This document shows, piece by piece, positions 17,980 to 25,184 of a stretch of 33,301 nt of DNA. The DNA is from Hydrogenophaga sp. A37 (GTDB taxonomy: Bacteria > Pseudomonadota > Gammaproteobacteria > Burkholderiales > Burkholderiaceae_C), in the NCBI RefSeq assembly GCF_002001205.1, contig NZ_MUNZ01000143.1:1-33301 (forward strand). The letters are read 5' to 3'. Made by a program: the position numbers and the translations under genes. The notes below the pieces were generated by a model, which had not been told where the DNA came from, made no database searches, and worked only from the letters and a program-made list of their open reading frames with translations. Positions within the stretch are counted from its first letter, which is position 1. Each line of letters begins with the position of its first letter.

Positions 17980-18828
17980 TTAGGCCGGAGCAGATTCGTA
18001 CAGGCCCCAGGCCTCGGCAGCGCTCGCGCCGCGGTGGATCATGGCCATCAGCGCGTTCACCACCGCCGAGGGGTTGGCGTGCTGGTAGACATTGCGGCCG
18101 TAGACCATGCCCGAGGCGCCCTGGTCCATCAGCACGCGCGAGCGGGCGAACACCTGCTGCAGGTCTTCGCGGCCACCGCCGCGCACCAGCACCGGGCAGC
18201 GCGCGGCCTGCACCACGCGGTGGAATTCGGTGGCGTCGGTGGTGGGGTCGGCCTTCACGATATCGGCCCCCATCTCGCGCGCCAGGCGCACCAGGGTGAC
18301 GATCTTTTCGGCGTCGCCATCAACCATGTAGCCGCCCTGGTCGCTGTGCGGGCGCATCACCAGCGGCTCGATCATCAGTGGCATGCCGTAGCGGTCGCAG
18401 TCGGCGCGCACGCGCGCGATGTTCGCGACGCATTGGCGGAACAGGTCGGGTTCGTTGGGCAGCATGAACAGGTTGACCACCACGCAGGCGGCATCGCGCT
18501 GCACGGCCGGCAGCACCGGGTCGTGCTCGTTCTGCAGCACGGCCCACATCACGCGGTGTGCGGTGGCGTTGTAGGGGTTGCCCATGTCGATGCGCATCAC
18601 CAGCGCGGGCTTGTTGCGGCCCGGGCGGTCCTGTAGCAGATCCGATTGGCCGTAGTTGAGCTGGATCGCGTCGGGCCCGGCGGCCACCAGTTTGTCCATC
18701 ACCTGGGGCATATCTTCCAGCCCGTTGAGGAACGAGGGCTCGTTGCAGACACCATGGTCGAGCGCGATATCAAGGCAGCGCCCGTTGCTCAGCAAGCGGT
18801 TCAGGCGCGCGGTCTTGTCCTTCGACAT
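17980..18828 (-). CDS. DhnA-type class I aldolase (FbaB/LsrF/DeoC superfamily)
   Basis: A 282-residue TIM-barrel aldolase of the DhnA group (COG1830). The Schiff-base lysine is Lys192 in ADIVKADPTTD; Asp24-His25 in IALDHGV and the phosphate-binding loops VRGGGRED and GASGMVYGRNVYQH fit the family. Members cleave or form fructose-bisphosphate-like sugar phosphates, 2-amino-3,7-dideoxy-heptulosonate, or thiolyse phospho-AI-2 (LsrF). In this cluster, with a kinase and an FAD dehydrogenase, retro-aldol cleavage of a ketose phosphate to dihydroxyacetone phosphate and an aldehyde is the simplest reading (inference). The start ATG at 18828 has AAAGGACC about 9 bases before it. The gene is 42 bases downstream of the aldo/keto reductase and 6 bases upstream of the orphan binding-protein gene. 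Confidence 0.9.
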   Translation of the reverse strand: MSKDKTARLNRLLSNGRCLDIALDHGVCNEPSFLNGLEDMPQVMDKLVAAGPDAIQLNYGQSDLLQDRPGRNKPALVMRIDMGNPYNATAHRVMWAVLQNEHDPVLPAVQRDAACVVVNLFMLPNEPDLFRQCVANIARVRADCDRYGMPLMIEPLVMRPHSDQGGYMVDGDAEKIVTLVRLAREMGADIVKADPTTDATEFHRVVQAARCPVLVRGGGREDLQQVFARSRVLMDQGASGMVYGRNVYQHANPSAVVNALMAMIHRGASAAEAWGLYESAPA

Positions 18829-18870
18829 ACGAAGAGGTCCTTTGAAAAGGGAATGAAAAAAGGGAGGGCT

Positions 18871-19875
18871 TCAGGCGAGTGCCTGCAGGTGCCGGGCTGC
18901 GGCTTCGTCGATGCGCTGCACGGCCTCGGGGGGCAGGTCCAGCGCGCCGGCGGCGGCGTTCTGAATGGCCTGCGGGCGCACACGCGCGCCGCACAGTGCC
19001 ACCGACACGCTGCCGCTGGCCAGCGTCCAGGCGATCATCAACTGGCCGAAGGAACAGCCAAGCGGCTGGCGCACCGGTTCCAGTTCGTCGAAGAAGGCCT
19101 TGAGCTTGGCGCGGTTGGCGGTGCTGAAACGTGGGTTGGTGGCGCGCTGGTCGTCGCCCGTGAACACCCGCGTCGGGTCGATGGGGCCCGCGAGCAGGCC
19201 CAGCGCCAGCGAGGAATAACCGAGCACGGCCACGTTGTGCTGCTGGCACAAGGGCACCAGCGTCTGTTCGATCTCGCGGTCGATCAGGCTGTAGCGCTCC
19301 TGGGCCGCGTCCACGGGGCCGTAACGCAGGTACTCCGCCAGCGTCTCGGGGCTGGCGTTGCTCACGCCGATGGCGCGGATCTTTCCCTGCTGCTTGAGGG
19401 CGAGCAGGGCGTCCATGGTCTCTTCGACCGGTGTGGTGCTGTCCTGCCAGTGCGTGATGTAGAGGTCGATGTAGTCGGTCTGCAGGCGCTTCAGGCTTTC
19501 TTCCGCTTCGTGGAAGATCGACTCGCGGCCCAGGTGGCGGTACACGGGGTGACCGTCTTCGTCGAAGAAGTGCGTGCCTTGTTGCGTGTGCCAGACCAGC
19601 CCGCACTTGGTGGCGATCACGGCCTCGTGGCGGCGGCCTTTGAGCGCCGCGCCAACGATGTTTTCGGAGGCGCCCAGGCCATAGGCCGGCGCGGTGTCGA
19701 TCAGTGTGACCCCGGCATCGAGCGAGGCGTGGATGGCCTCGGTGGCGCCGGCGCTGTCCTGGCCGCCCCACATCCAGCCGCCCATGGCCCAGGTTCCCAG
19801 GCCGATGGCCGAGCAGGTGATGCCCGAGGGGCCGAGGGTGGTGGTCTTCATCGCTTGGTTCAGCACGGCGCTCAT
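18871..19875 (-). CDS. Aldo/keto reductase
   Basis: A 334-residue (beta/alpha)8 NAD(P)H-dependent oxidoreductase. The catalytic tetrad is visible: Asp60 (TLIDTAPAYG), Tyr65, Lys90 (VIATKCGL) and His142 (YITHWQD). GLGTWAMGG and AIGVSNASPETL are family signatures, and the long loop before YRHLGRESI resembles YajO/YghZ-type and plant-auxin-induced-type reductases of bacteria. It may reduce the aldehyde released by the neighbouring aldolase, or interconvert the incoming sugar and polyol; the substrate is unproven. The ATG at 19875 overlaps the permease stop as ATGA; a second ATG at 19851 (MKTTTLGPSG) matches the usual family start better, so the true start could be either. Confidence 0.93.
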   Translation of the reverse strand: MSAVLNQAMKTTTLGPSGITCSAIGLGTWAMGGWMWGGQDSAGATEAIHASLDAGVTLIDTAPAYGLGASENIVGAALKGRRHEAVIATKCGLVWHTQQGTHFFDEDGHPVYRHLGRESIFHEAEESLKRLQTDYIDLYITHWQDSTTPVEETMDALLALKQQGKIRAIGVSNASPETLAEYLRYGPVDAAQERYSLIDREIEQTLVPLCQQHNVAVLGYSSLALGLLAGPIDPTRVFTGDDQRATNPRFSTANRAKLKAFFDELEPVRQPLGCSFGQLMIAWTLASGSVSVALCGARVRPQAIQNAAAGALDLPPEAVQRIDEAAARHLQALA

Positions 19876-20906
19876 CGCTTGGTCTTTCGGGTGTTCATGA
19901 GGTGGTCGATGGTCACGGCCGCGAGCAGGATCAGGCCCTTGATCACGTCCTGCCAGTAAGGCGATACGTCCAGCAGGATCAGCGAGCTGGTCACCACCGA
20001 GAGCAGGGCCAGGCCCAGCACGGCGCCCAGCACCGTGCCCGAGCCGCCCTTGAGGCTGGCGCCGCCGATGACGGCTGCGGCGATCACGTTGAGTTCCATG
20101 CCGACGCCGAAGGTGGGCGTGGCCGCGCCGAAGCGCGCGGTGTAGATCACGCCGGCCAGGCCGGCCGACGCCGCGCACAGCACCGTCACCCAGAACTTCA
20201 CCCGGCCCACGCGGATGCCCGAGTACAGCGCCGCCTTCTCGTTGCTGCCGGTGTAGAAGACGCGGCGCATCAGGCTGGCGCGGCGCAGCACGAAGTCGCT
20301 CACCACCACGATCACCAGGAAGATGATGATCACCGCCGGCATGCCGAACACCGTGCCCTGGCCGATGAACTTGAACGATTCCGGCAGCGTGAACAGCGAC
20401 TGGGGTGTGCCCTGCGTGAGCGCCAGGCACAGGCCGCGCACGATGACCATGAAGGCCAGCGAGGCGATGAAGTGGTTGAGGCCGATGCGCACCACACAGC
20501 CGCCGATCATGGCGCCGATCATGGCGCTGGCCGCAATGGCGATGAGCCCGGCCGTCCAGGGGTCGAGCCCCATCAGGAACAGCTTGCCGGTGACCACCAT
20601 CGCGAAGCACACCACCGAGCCCACCGAGAGGTCGATGCCGCCCACGATCAGCAAAATGGTCATGCCCACCACCACGATGCCCTCGATGGAGAACGAGAGC
20701 AGCATGGCCCGGATGTTGTCCCAGGTGAGGAAGTAGGGCGAGGCGAAGCTCATGCCCACGCACATCACCGCGATGATGGCCAGCAGGCCCATCTCGCGCA
20801 TGCTGGTGAGCTTCGGGCCGCCCGGTTTGCCGGGTCCTCCCTGCGTCGGGTGTGGGGCCTGCAGGCCGGCCACGGGGCCGGCGTTCAGTTGTGCTGGGTG
20901 ATTCAT
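19872..20906 (-). CDS. Sugar ABC transporter permease (RbsC/AraH type)
   Basis: The 344-residue inner-membrane permease belongs to the BPD_transp_2 group (ribose, xylose, AI-2 and similar sugars). After a 35-residue Pro/Gly-rich cytoplasmic N-terminus come about eight to ten membrane segments. Signatures are GGIDLSVGSV (88-97), TGSNEKAALYSGIRVGRVKFWVT (the ATPase-contact loop) and IAAAVIGGASLKGGSGTVLGA. Its ATG overlaps the stop of the ATPase gene and its own stop overlaps the ATG of the aldo/keto reductase, both as ATGA, so these genes are translated in a coupled chain. It works with the ATPase and binding protein encoded just upstream; with one permease gene the channel is likely a homodimer. 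Confidence 0.95.
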   Translation of the reverse strand: MNHPAQLNAGPVAGLQAPHPTQGGPGKPGGPKLTSMREMGLLAIIAVMCVGMSFASPYFLTWDNIRAMLLSFSIEGIVVVGMTILLIVGGIDLSVGSVVCFAMVVTGKLFLMGLDPWTAGLIAIAASAMIGAMIGGCVVRIGLNHFIASLAFMVIVRGLCLALTQGTPQSLFTLPESFKFIGQGTVFGMPAVIIIFLVIVVVSDFVLRRASLMRRVFYTGSNEKAALYSGIRVGRVKFWVTVLCAASAGLAGVIYTARFGAATPTFGVGMELNVIAAAVIGGASLKGGSGTVLGAVLGLALLSVVTSSLILLDVSPYWQDVIKGLILLAAVTIDHLMNTRKTKR

Positions 20907-22417
20907 GTCATCTCCTCTTGTTCCAGTCCTGAGGCCAGCCGCAGCAGGGCCTCTTCCGTCATGTCTTTGCCTTGCACCTCGCCCGCGACGCGACCGTCGC
21001 GGATGACCAGTGCCCTGTCACACAGCCCGATGATCTCGGGCAGCTCCGAGGAGATGACCACCACGCCCACGCCCTGGCAGGCCAGGTCGCGCAGGATGTG
21101 GTGGATCTCCGACTTGGCGCCCACGTCCACGCCGCGCGTGGGCTCGTCCATCAGCAGCACCGCCGGGTTCGTGGCCAACAGCTTGGCGATGGCCACCTTC
21201 TGCTGGTTGCCGCCCGACAGGCTGGCCACCTCGATCTGCACGCCGTCGGACTTGAGCCGCAGGCGCGCGCCCAGCTCCTGCGCCAGCCGGTGCTCGGCCG
21301 CGCGCTGCAGCAGACCGAAGCGCGAGCTCACACGCTGGAGCGCCATCGAGGCGATGTTTTGCGCGATCGGCAGGTCGAGGTACACGCCCGCCGCCTTGCG
21401 GTCTTCGCTGAGGTAGGCGATGCCCTCGCGCAGCGCGTCGCTGTACTGGCGGATCGCCACCGCTTTGCCATTCAGCCGCACGCTGCCGCCGGTGACAGGC
21501 CGCAGGCCACACAGGGTCTGCGCGAGCTCGCTGCGACCGGCGCCCATCAGACCCGCGATGCCCAGGATCTCGCCGTGCTGCAGCGTGAAGGACACGCCGT
21601 GCACACGTTCGCCGTCGGCCAGGTTGCTCACTTCCAGCACGTGCTCGCCGCGGTCGGCGTCTTGTTGCTTGGGCGGGTAGTAGCTGCCCAGGTCGCGACC
21701 GACCATGCGGCGCACCAGGTCGTCGGCGCTCAGCTCGGCCAGCGGGCCCGAATGCACGTTGCGCCCGTCGCGCAGCACCGTCACCCGCGTGCAGTGCGAA
21801 AAAATCTCGGCCATGCGGTGGCTGATGTAGATGATGCCGATGCCCTGGTTTTTCAGGTCGTGCAGCACCCGGAACAGCGCGGCCGATTCGTTGTCGGTGA
21901 GCGCGGCCGTCGGCTCGTCGAGGATCAGCACCTTGCAGTCCAGCGTGAGCGCCTTGGCGATCTCGATCAGCTGCTGGCTGGAGATGGAAAGATCGCACAC
22001 GCGGGCGGCGGGGTCGATGTCCTGCCCCAGCCGCTGCAGCACCTGGGCCGCGCGCGCGTTGATGCTGGCGTAGTCCATCCACGCCCGCTTGCCGGCGTTG
22101 ATCTCCGGCATGAAGATGTTTTCGGCCACGGTGGCGTCGCCGCACAGGGCGATCTCCTGGTGCACCAGGCCGATGCCCAGGCGCATGGCCTGGGCCGGAC
22201 CATCGATGACCACCACCTGGCCGTTGAGCACGATCTCGCCCGTGTTCGGCTGGTGGATGCCATCGATGATGTTCATCAGCGTGGACTTGCCCGCGCCGTT
22301 CTCGCCGCACAGGGCGTGGATCTCGCCCGCCTGCAGCGAGAAGTCCACGCCGGAGAGCGCATGCGCAGCGCCGAAGCGCTTGCTGATGCCCCGCAACTCG
22401 AGCAAGGAAGTGCCCAT
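20903..22417 (-). CDS. Sugar ABC transporter ATPase with two nucleotide-binding domains (RbsA/MglA type)
   Basis: The 504-residue protein has two fused ATPase domains. Domain 1 shows Walker A GENGAGKST (38-46), a degenerate signature LSISSQQL and Walker B VLILDEPTAAL. Domain 2 has the altered P-loop GLMGAGRSEL, a canonical signature LSGGNQQKVAIAKLL and Walker B VLLMDEPTRGVDVG. Such asymmetry is normal for RbsA/MglA/XylG proteins, where only one site hydrolyses ATP well. It energises uptake by the adjacent permease. ATG at 22417 lies 5 bases after the binding-protein stop; an earlier in-frame start would run back into that gene in another frame and has no family similarity. Translationally coupled to the permease through an ATGA overlap. 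Confidence 0.97.
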   Translation of the reverse strand: MGTSLLELRGISKRFGAAHALSGVDFSLQAGEIHALCGENGAGKSTLMNIIDGIHQPNTGEIVLNGQVVVIDGPAQAMRLGIGLVHQEIALCGDATVAENIFMPEINAGKRAWMDYASINARAAQVLQRLGQDIDPAARVCDLSISSQQLIEIAKALTLDCKVLILDEPTAALTDNESAALFRVLHDLKNQGIGIIYISHRMAEIFSHCTRVTVLRDGRNVHSGPLAELSADDLVRRMVGRDLGSYYPPKQQDADRGEHVLEVSNLADGERVHGVSFTLQHGEILGIAGLMGAGRSELAQTLCGLRPVTGGSVRLNGKAVAIRQYSDALREGIAYLSEDRKAAGVYLDLPIAQNIASMALQRVSSRFGLLQRAAEHRLAQELGARLRLKSDGVQIEVASLSGGNQQKVAIAKLLATNPAVLLMDEPTRGVDVGAKSEIHHILRDLACQGVGVVVISSELPEIIGLCDRALVIRDGRVAGEVQGKDMTEEALLRLASGLEQEEMT

Positions 22418-22422
22418 GACGC

Positions 22423-23463
22423 TCACTCGTTGATGCCCTTGGTGCCGCGGCGGGTGAGGTACTTGTCCCAGTAGAAGTCGTCGGCGTTGGCCTTGCTGAC
22501 CACGGCCAGGCCGTTGTCCAGGAAGGGCACGGCCATGGGGTTCGTGCCGTTGCGCTTGGCGTCGTTCATCGGGTCGATGAGGCCGGGGTTCTTGGCCAGG
22601 AACAACATCATCATGCCCATGTAGCCCTGCATGCCCTGGTTGGGGTTGATGGCGCCGAACACGTCGCCGGACTTGATCATGTCCAGGATCTTGGCGTTCA
22701 CGTCGCAGCACATCACCTTGATGTTCTTCTTGGACTCCACCTTGGCCTGTGCCGCACCCAGGGCCGAGTTGGCCTCGGGCATGAACAGGGCGCCCAGGTT
22801 GGGGTTGGCTTGAACCAGGCTCTGCACCGCCTGGTAGGCCTTGTTCGGGTCTTGGTTGCTGGCAGCACGGCCCACCAGCTTCATGCCGGGGTGCTTGGCC
22901 TTCATGCGGTTGATGAAGGCGCCGATGCGGCGGTCGTGGTTGTCTTGGCCGGGGTTTTCCAGCACGGCGAATTCACCCTTGCCACCCAGCGACGCGGCGA
23001 TGGCGTCGGCGGCCTGCGCGCCTTCACGGTCGTTGTCCGAGGTGATGAAGGAGGTGCGCTTGGAGTTGGGCGAATCGGCCGCGAAGGTGACGACCGGGAT
23101 GCCCATGGCGGCGGCGCGGTTGATGGGCTCGATGAACGGGTCGGGGTTCATCGGGTGCAGCAGGATGCCGGCGGGCTTGCGGGCCAGCTCTTGCTCAAAC
23201 GAGGCCAGCTGCTTGTTCACGTCGTACTCGGGCGTGCCGGAGTAGCGGGTCTTCACGCCCAGCGTGTGGCCGAGCTGCTTCATCATTTCGTAGACCGGGA
23301 ACCAGTACTCCACGCCCGAGACCATCACGTTCATCACGTAGACGTCGCTGGGTTTGCCGCGCAGGCCAGCGCCCGTTGCTGCTGCTGGTTGCTGCGCGAA
23401 TGCGCTGGTGCCGGCCATGCCGATACCGGCGGCGGCTGCGGACTTCAGGAAATTACGCCTCAT
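22423..23463 (-). CDS. Sugar ABC transporter binding protein (RbsB type) with Tat-like signal
   Basis: First gene of the minus-strand operon; 346 residues. MRRNFLKSAAAAGIGMAGTSAFA has an RRxFLK twin-arginine motif and a mildly hydrophobic core, so export by Tat rather than Sec is likely. The mature protein is a type I sugar-binding protein (Peripla_BP_4): YDVNKQLASFEQELARKPAGILLHPMNPD, INRAAAMGIPVVTFAADSP, SFITSDNDREGAQAADAIA, and GVFGAINPNQGMQGYMG. The ligand is a pentose, hexose, polyol or similar compound and cannot be fixed by eye. ATG 23463 is preceded by a good GAGGAG ribosome-binding site; an upstream in-frame ATG at 23541 lies inside the proposed operator and would bury the Tat motif. 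Divergent from the FGGY kinase. Confidence 0.95.
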   Translation of the reverse strand: MRRNFLKSAAAAGIGMAGTSAFAQQPAAATGAGLRGKPSDVYVMNVMVSGVEYWFPVYEMMKQLGHTLGVKTRYSGTPEYDVNKQLASFEQELARKPAGILLHPMNPDPFIEPINRAAAMGIPVVTFAADSPNSKRTSFITSDNDREGAQAADAIAASLGGKGEFAVLENPGQDNHDRRIGAFINRMKAKHPGMKLVGRAASNQDPNKAYQAVQSLVQANPNLGALFMPEANSALGAAQAKVESKKNIKVMCCDVNAKILDMIKSGDVFGAINPNQGMQGYMGMMMLFLAKNPGLIDPMNDAKRNGTNPMAVPFLDNGLAVVSKANADDFYWDKYLTRRGTKGINE

Positions 23464-23535
23464 GTTTTGACTCCTCGTAGGTGGGTGGCACAGCGTGCGA
23501 TGCCGTTCTTTCGATGGCGCCGGCTGGGTACTTTG

Positions 23536-23557
23536 TGTCACGACAGTTGTTATGACA
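23536..23557. promoter_or_regulatory. Proposed GntR-family operator in the divergent control region
   Basis: A 22-bp dyad with pattern TGTCA-N2-ACA-N2-TGT-N2-TGACA is exactly symmetric at all 16 non-N positions. It lies between the divergent binding-protein and kinase genes, just upstream of a TATAAT box. A 10-base part of it, TGTTATGACA (23548-23557), recurs at 23637-23646, ending on the kinase start codon. The size and symmetry suit a dimeric repressor, and the GntR/HutC protein at 26955-27710 is the obvious candidate. Binding is inferred. Confidence 0.65.
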
Positions 23558-23564
23558 GGTGGAC

Positions 23565-23570
23565 TATAAT
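23565..23570 (+). promoter_or_regulatory. Consensus -10 box (TATAAT) of the kinase-dehydrogenase-regulator operon
   Basis: A perfect TATAAT 75 bases upstream of the kinase ATG. The -35 is poor: GACAGT (23542-23547) at 17 bases, or ACGACA at 19. The operator dyad covers the -35 and spacer, so repressor binding would block polymerase. The minus-strand promoter for the transporter genes should also lie in 23464-23563 but I cannot point to it. Confidence 0.6.
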
Positions 23571-23645
23571 TCAGACCGCACTGGCCAGGTAGTTAGGGGA
23601 AACACCAGTGGATAAACCGTCTGGATCAGCGGAAGCTGTTATGAC

Positions 23646-25184
23646 ATGAAGACCAAAATACTCATCGGAATCGATTTGGGGTCGAGCAGCCTGAAGGCGC
23701 TGGCCCTGGAGGCCGTCAGCGGCCGCACGCTCGCGCTGTCGCGCATGCCCCTGCAGCACCACCGGCTGCCCGGCGGCGGTTGCGAGTTGGGCGCGCCCGC
23801 CATCCGCGCGGCGCTCTCCACCGTGCTGCGCGACGTGGCGCACCAGCTCGGCCCCCGCGTGGGCGAGGTGCGCGCCATCGGCTGCACCGGGCACGGCGCG
23901 GGGCTCTATGCGCTCGACGCGAGCAACGAACTCGTGGGCGGGCGGGCGGTGGCCTCGACCGACCAGCGCGCCGATGCACGGGCGTCGTCTCTGGCGCGTC
24001 ACTGCGGCCCGCAGCTGCGCGCCGACGTCGGTTGCCAGCCATGGCCAGGCCAGCCCACCGTGATCGCGGCGGAATTGCTCGGCGCTGACGCGGTGCGCAG
24101 CGGCACCGTGCGGCGCCTGATGTTCGCCAAGGACTACCTGGGCTTCCTGCTCACGGGGGAGATCGCCACCGACGCCAGCGACGCGAGCACGGCGGGTCTC
24201 ATCTCCGTGGCGACCGGCAGCTGGTCGCCCATGGCCTTTGCCGCCTCGGGCATCGCGGACCTGTCGCCGCAGGCCTTCGGGCCGCTGCTGCCCAGCGGCG
24301 AGGTGATCGGCACCCTGCTGCCCGCGGAGGCCACGGCGCACGGCCTGCCCGCGGGCATTCCCGTGGCCATGGGCGCCATCGACCTGCTGGCCTCCATGAC
24401 CGCCATCCGCGCCCAGGAGCGCGGCCGAGCGGTGGTGGTGCTGGGCACCTGGTGCGTGAACGCCGTCATCGGCCCCGTGATGGAGCCCCGGCCCGACGTG
24501 GCGGCGGTCGTGCATTTCGGCCCGCGCGACCAGCGCCTGTACATGGAGAACAGCCCCTCGTCGATGGCCAACATCGCCTGGCTGGCGGGCGTGCTCGGCC
24601 TGCCCGATGCACGCGCGGTGGTGGATCTGGCGATGTCGGTGCCGCTGGGGGCCGGTGGCCTGCGCTTCCTGCCCTTTGTGAACGGCGGCGCGGGCGTGAC
24701 GGCCGGTTTCGTCGGCCTCAAGAGCCACCACACCCGCGGCGACATGGCGCGGGCCGTGGTCGACGCGGTGGCGGCATTGCATGCGCGCCACACGGCCCGC
24801 CTGGCGGTCGGGGGCTTGCCGGTGGCGGCCAACACCGTGCTGGGCGGCGGCGCCAGCGACGCGCGTCTGGTGCGCCTGCTGGCCGGCCTTCTGGGCCGCC
24901 CGGTCGAGCGCTGTGCCGATGACGAGACCGGTGCGCGCGGCGCCGCGATCTACGCCGCGATGTCACAGGGTATCGACACCCATCCCTTGCGCGCGCCCTG
25001 CGACACGGTCGAACCCGATGCCGCCCAGGCGTGTGCCCACGCGGACTTCAACGCCGCTTTCAACGAATTGATCGACACCATGTCGCCTGTGTTTGGCCAT
25101 CTGGCGGGCCGCCCGCCGAGCTCCACCCCCACGCTGCCTCAGACCACGTGCGCGCCCGCGCAGAGCGCGGAGGTGTCGCCATGA
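23646..25184 (+). CDS. FGGY-family carbohydrate (polyol/ketose) kinase
   Basis: The 512-residue protein has the two actin-like domains of FGGY kinases. The phosphate-1 loop is GIDLGSSSLKA (8-18), the catalytic base is Asp246 in GAIDLLAS, and the adenosine-site motif GGGASDARLVRLLAGLLGRPV lies near residues 399-419. GCTGHGAGLYALDA (79-92) is closest in feel to erythritol and L-xylulose kinases, but substrate cannot be assigned by eye; the usual Trp before the D-x-R motif is absent (STDQRAD). It would phosphorylate the imported compound in the cytosol. First gene of the plus-strand operon; its stop overlaps the ATG of the FAD dehydrogenase (ATGA). ATG 23646 is chosen because the ATG at 23641 is out of frame and meets a stop after two codons. 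A weak GCGGAAG precedes it. Confidence 0.92.
   Translation: MKTKILIGIDLGSSSLKALALEAVSGRTLALSRMPLQHHRLPGGGCELGAPAIRAALSTVLRDVAHQLGPRVGEVRAIGCTGHGAGLYALDASNELVGGRAVASTDQRADARASSLARHCGPQLRADVGCQPWPGQPTVIAAELLGADAVRSGTVRRLMFAKDYLGFLLTGEIATDASDASTAGLISVATGSWSPMAFAASGIADLSPQAFGPLLPSGEVIGTLLPAEATAHGLPAGIPVAMGAIDLLASMTAIRAQERGRAVVVLGTWCVNAVIGPVMEPRPDVAAVVHFGPRDQRLYMENSPSSMANIAWLAGVLGLPDARAVVDLAMSVPLGAGGLRFLPFVNGGAGVTAGFVGLKSHHTRGDMARAVVDAVAALHARHTARLAVGGLPVAANTVLGGGASDARLVRLLAGLLGRPVERCADDETGARGAAIYAAMSQGIDTHPLRAPCDTVEPDAAQACAHADFNAAFNELIDTMSPVFGHLAGRPPSSTPTLPQTTCAPAQSAEVSP

Noticed and set aside
19876..20763. Long in-frame N-terminal extension of the aldo/keto reductase
   Set aside because: It runs inside the permease gene in another frame, and the reductase fold starts just after ATG 19875.
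23641..23649. Two-codon frame ATG-ACA-TGA overlapping the kinase start
   Set aside because: Such short frames are common by chance, and no ribosome-binding site is tuned to it; the repeat TGTTATGACA explains the sequence better.
23571..24791. Long open frame antisense to the FGGY kinase
   Set aside because: No domain, Ala/Arg/His-rich shadow; the plus-strand frame carries kinase motifs.
17980..25184. AI-2 (Lsr) system: kinase, importer and DhnA-type enzyme look like LsrK, LsrACDB and LsrF
   Set aside because: There is one permease instead of LsrC plus LsrD, no LsrG, a GntR/HutC rather than an LsrR regulator, and a GlpD-like dehydrogenase that Lsr lacks. The aldolase differs from LsrF in length and sequence by eye.
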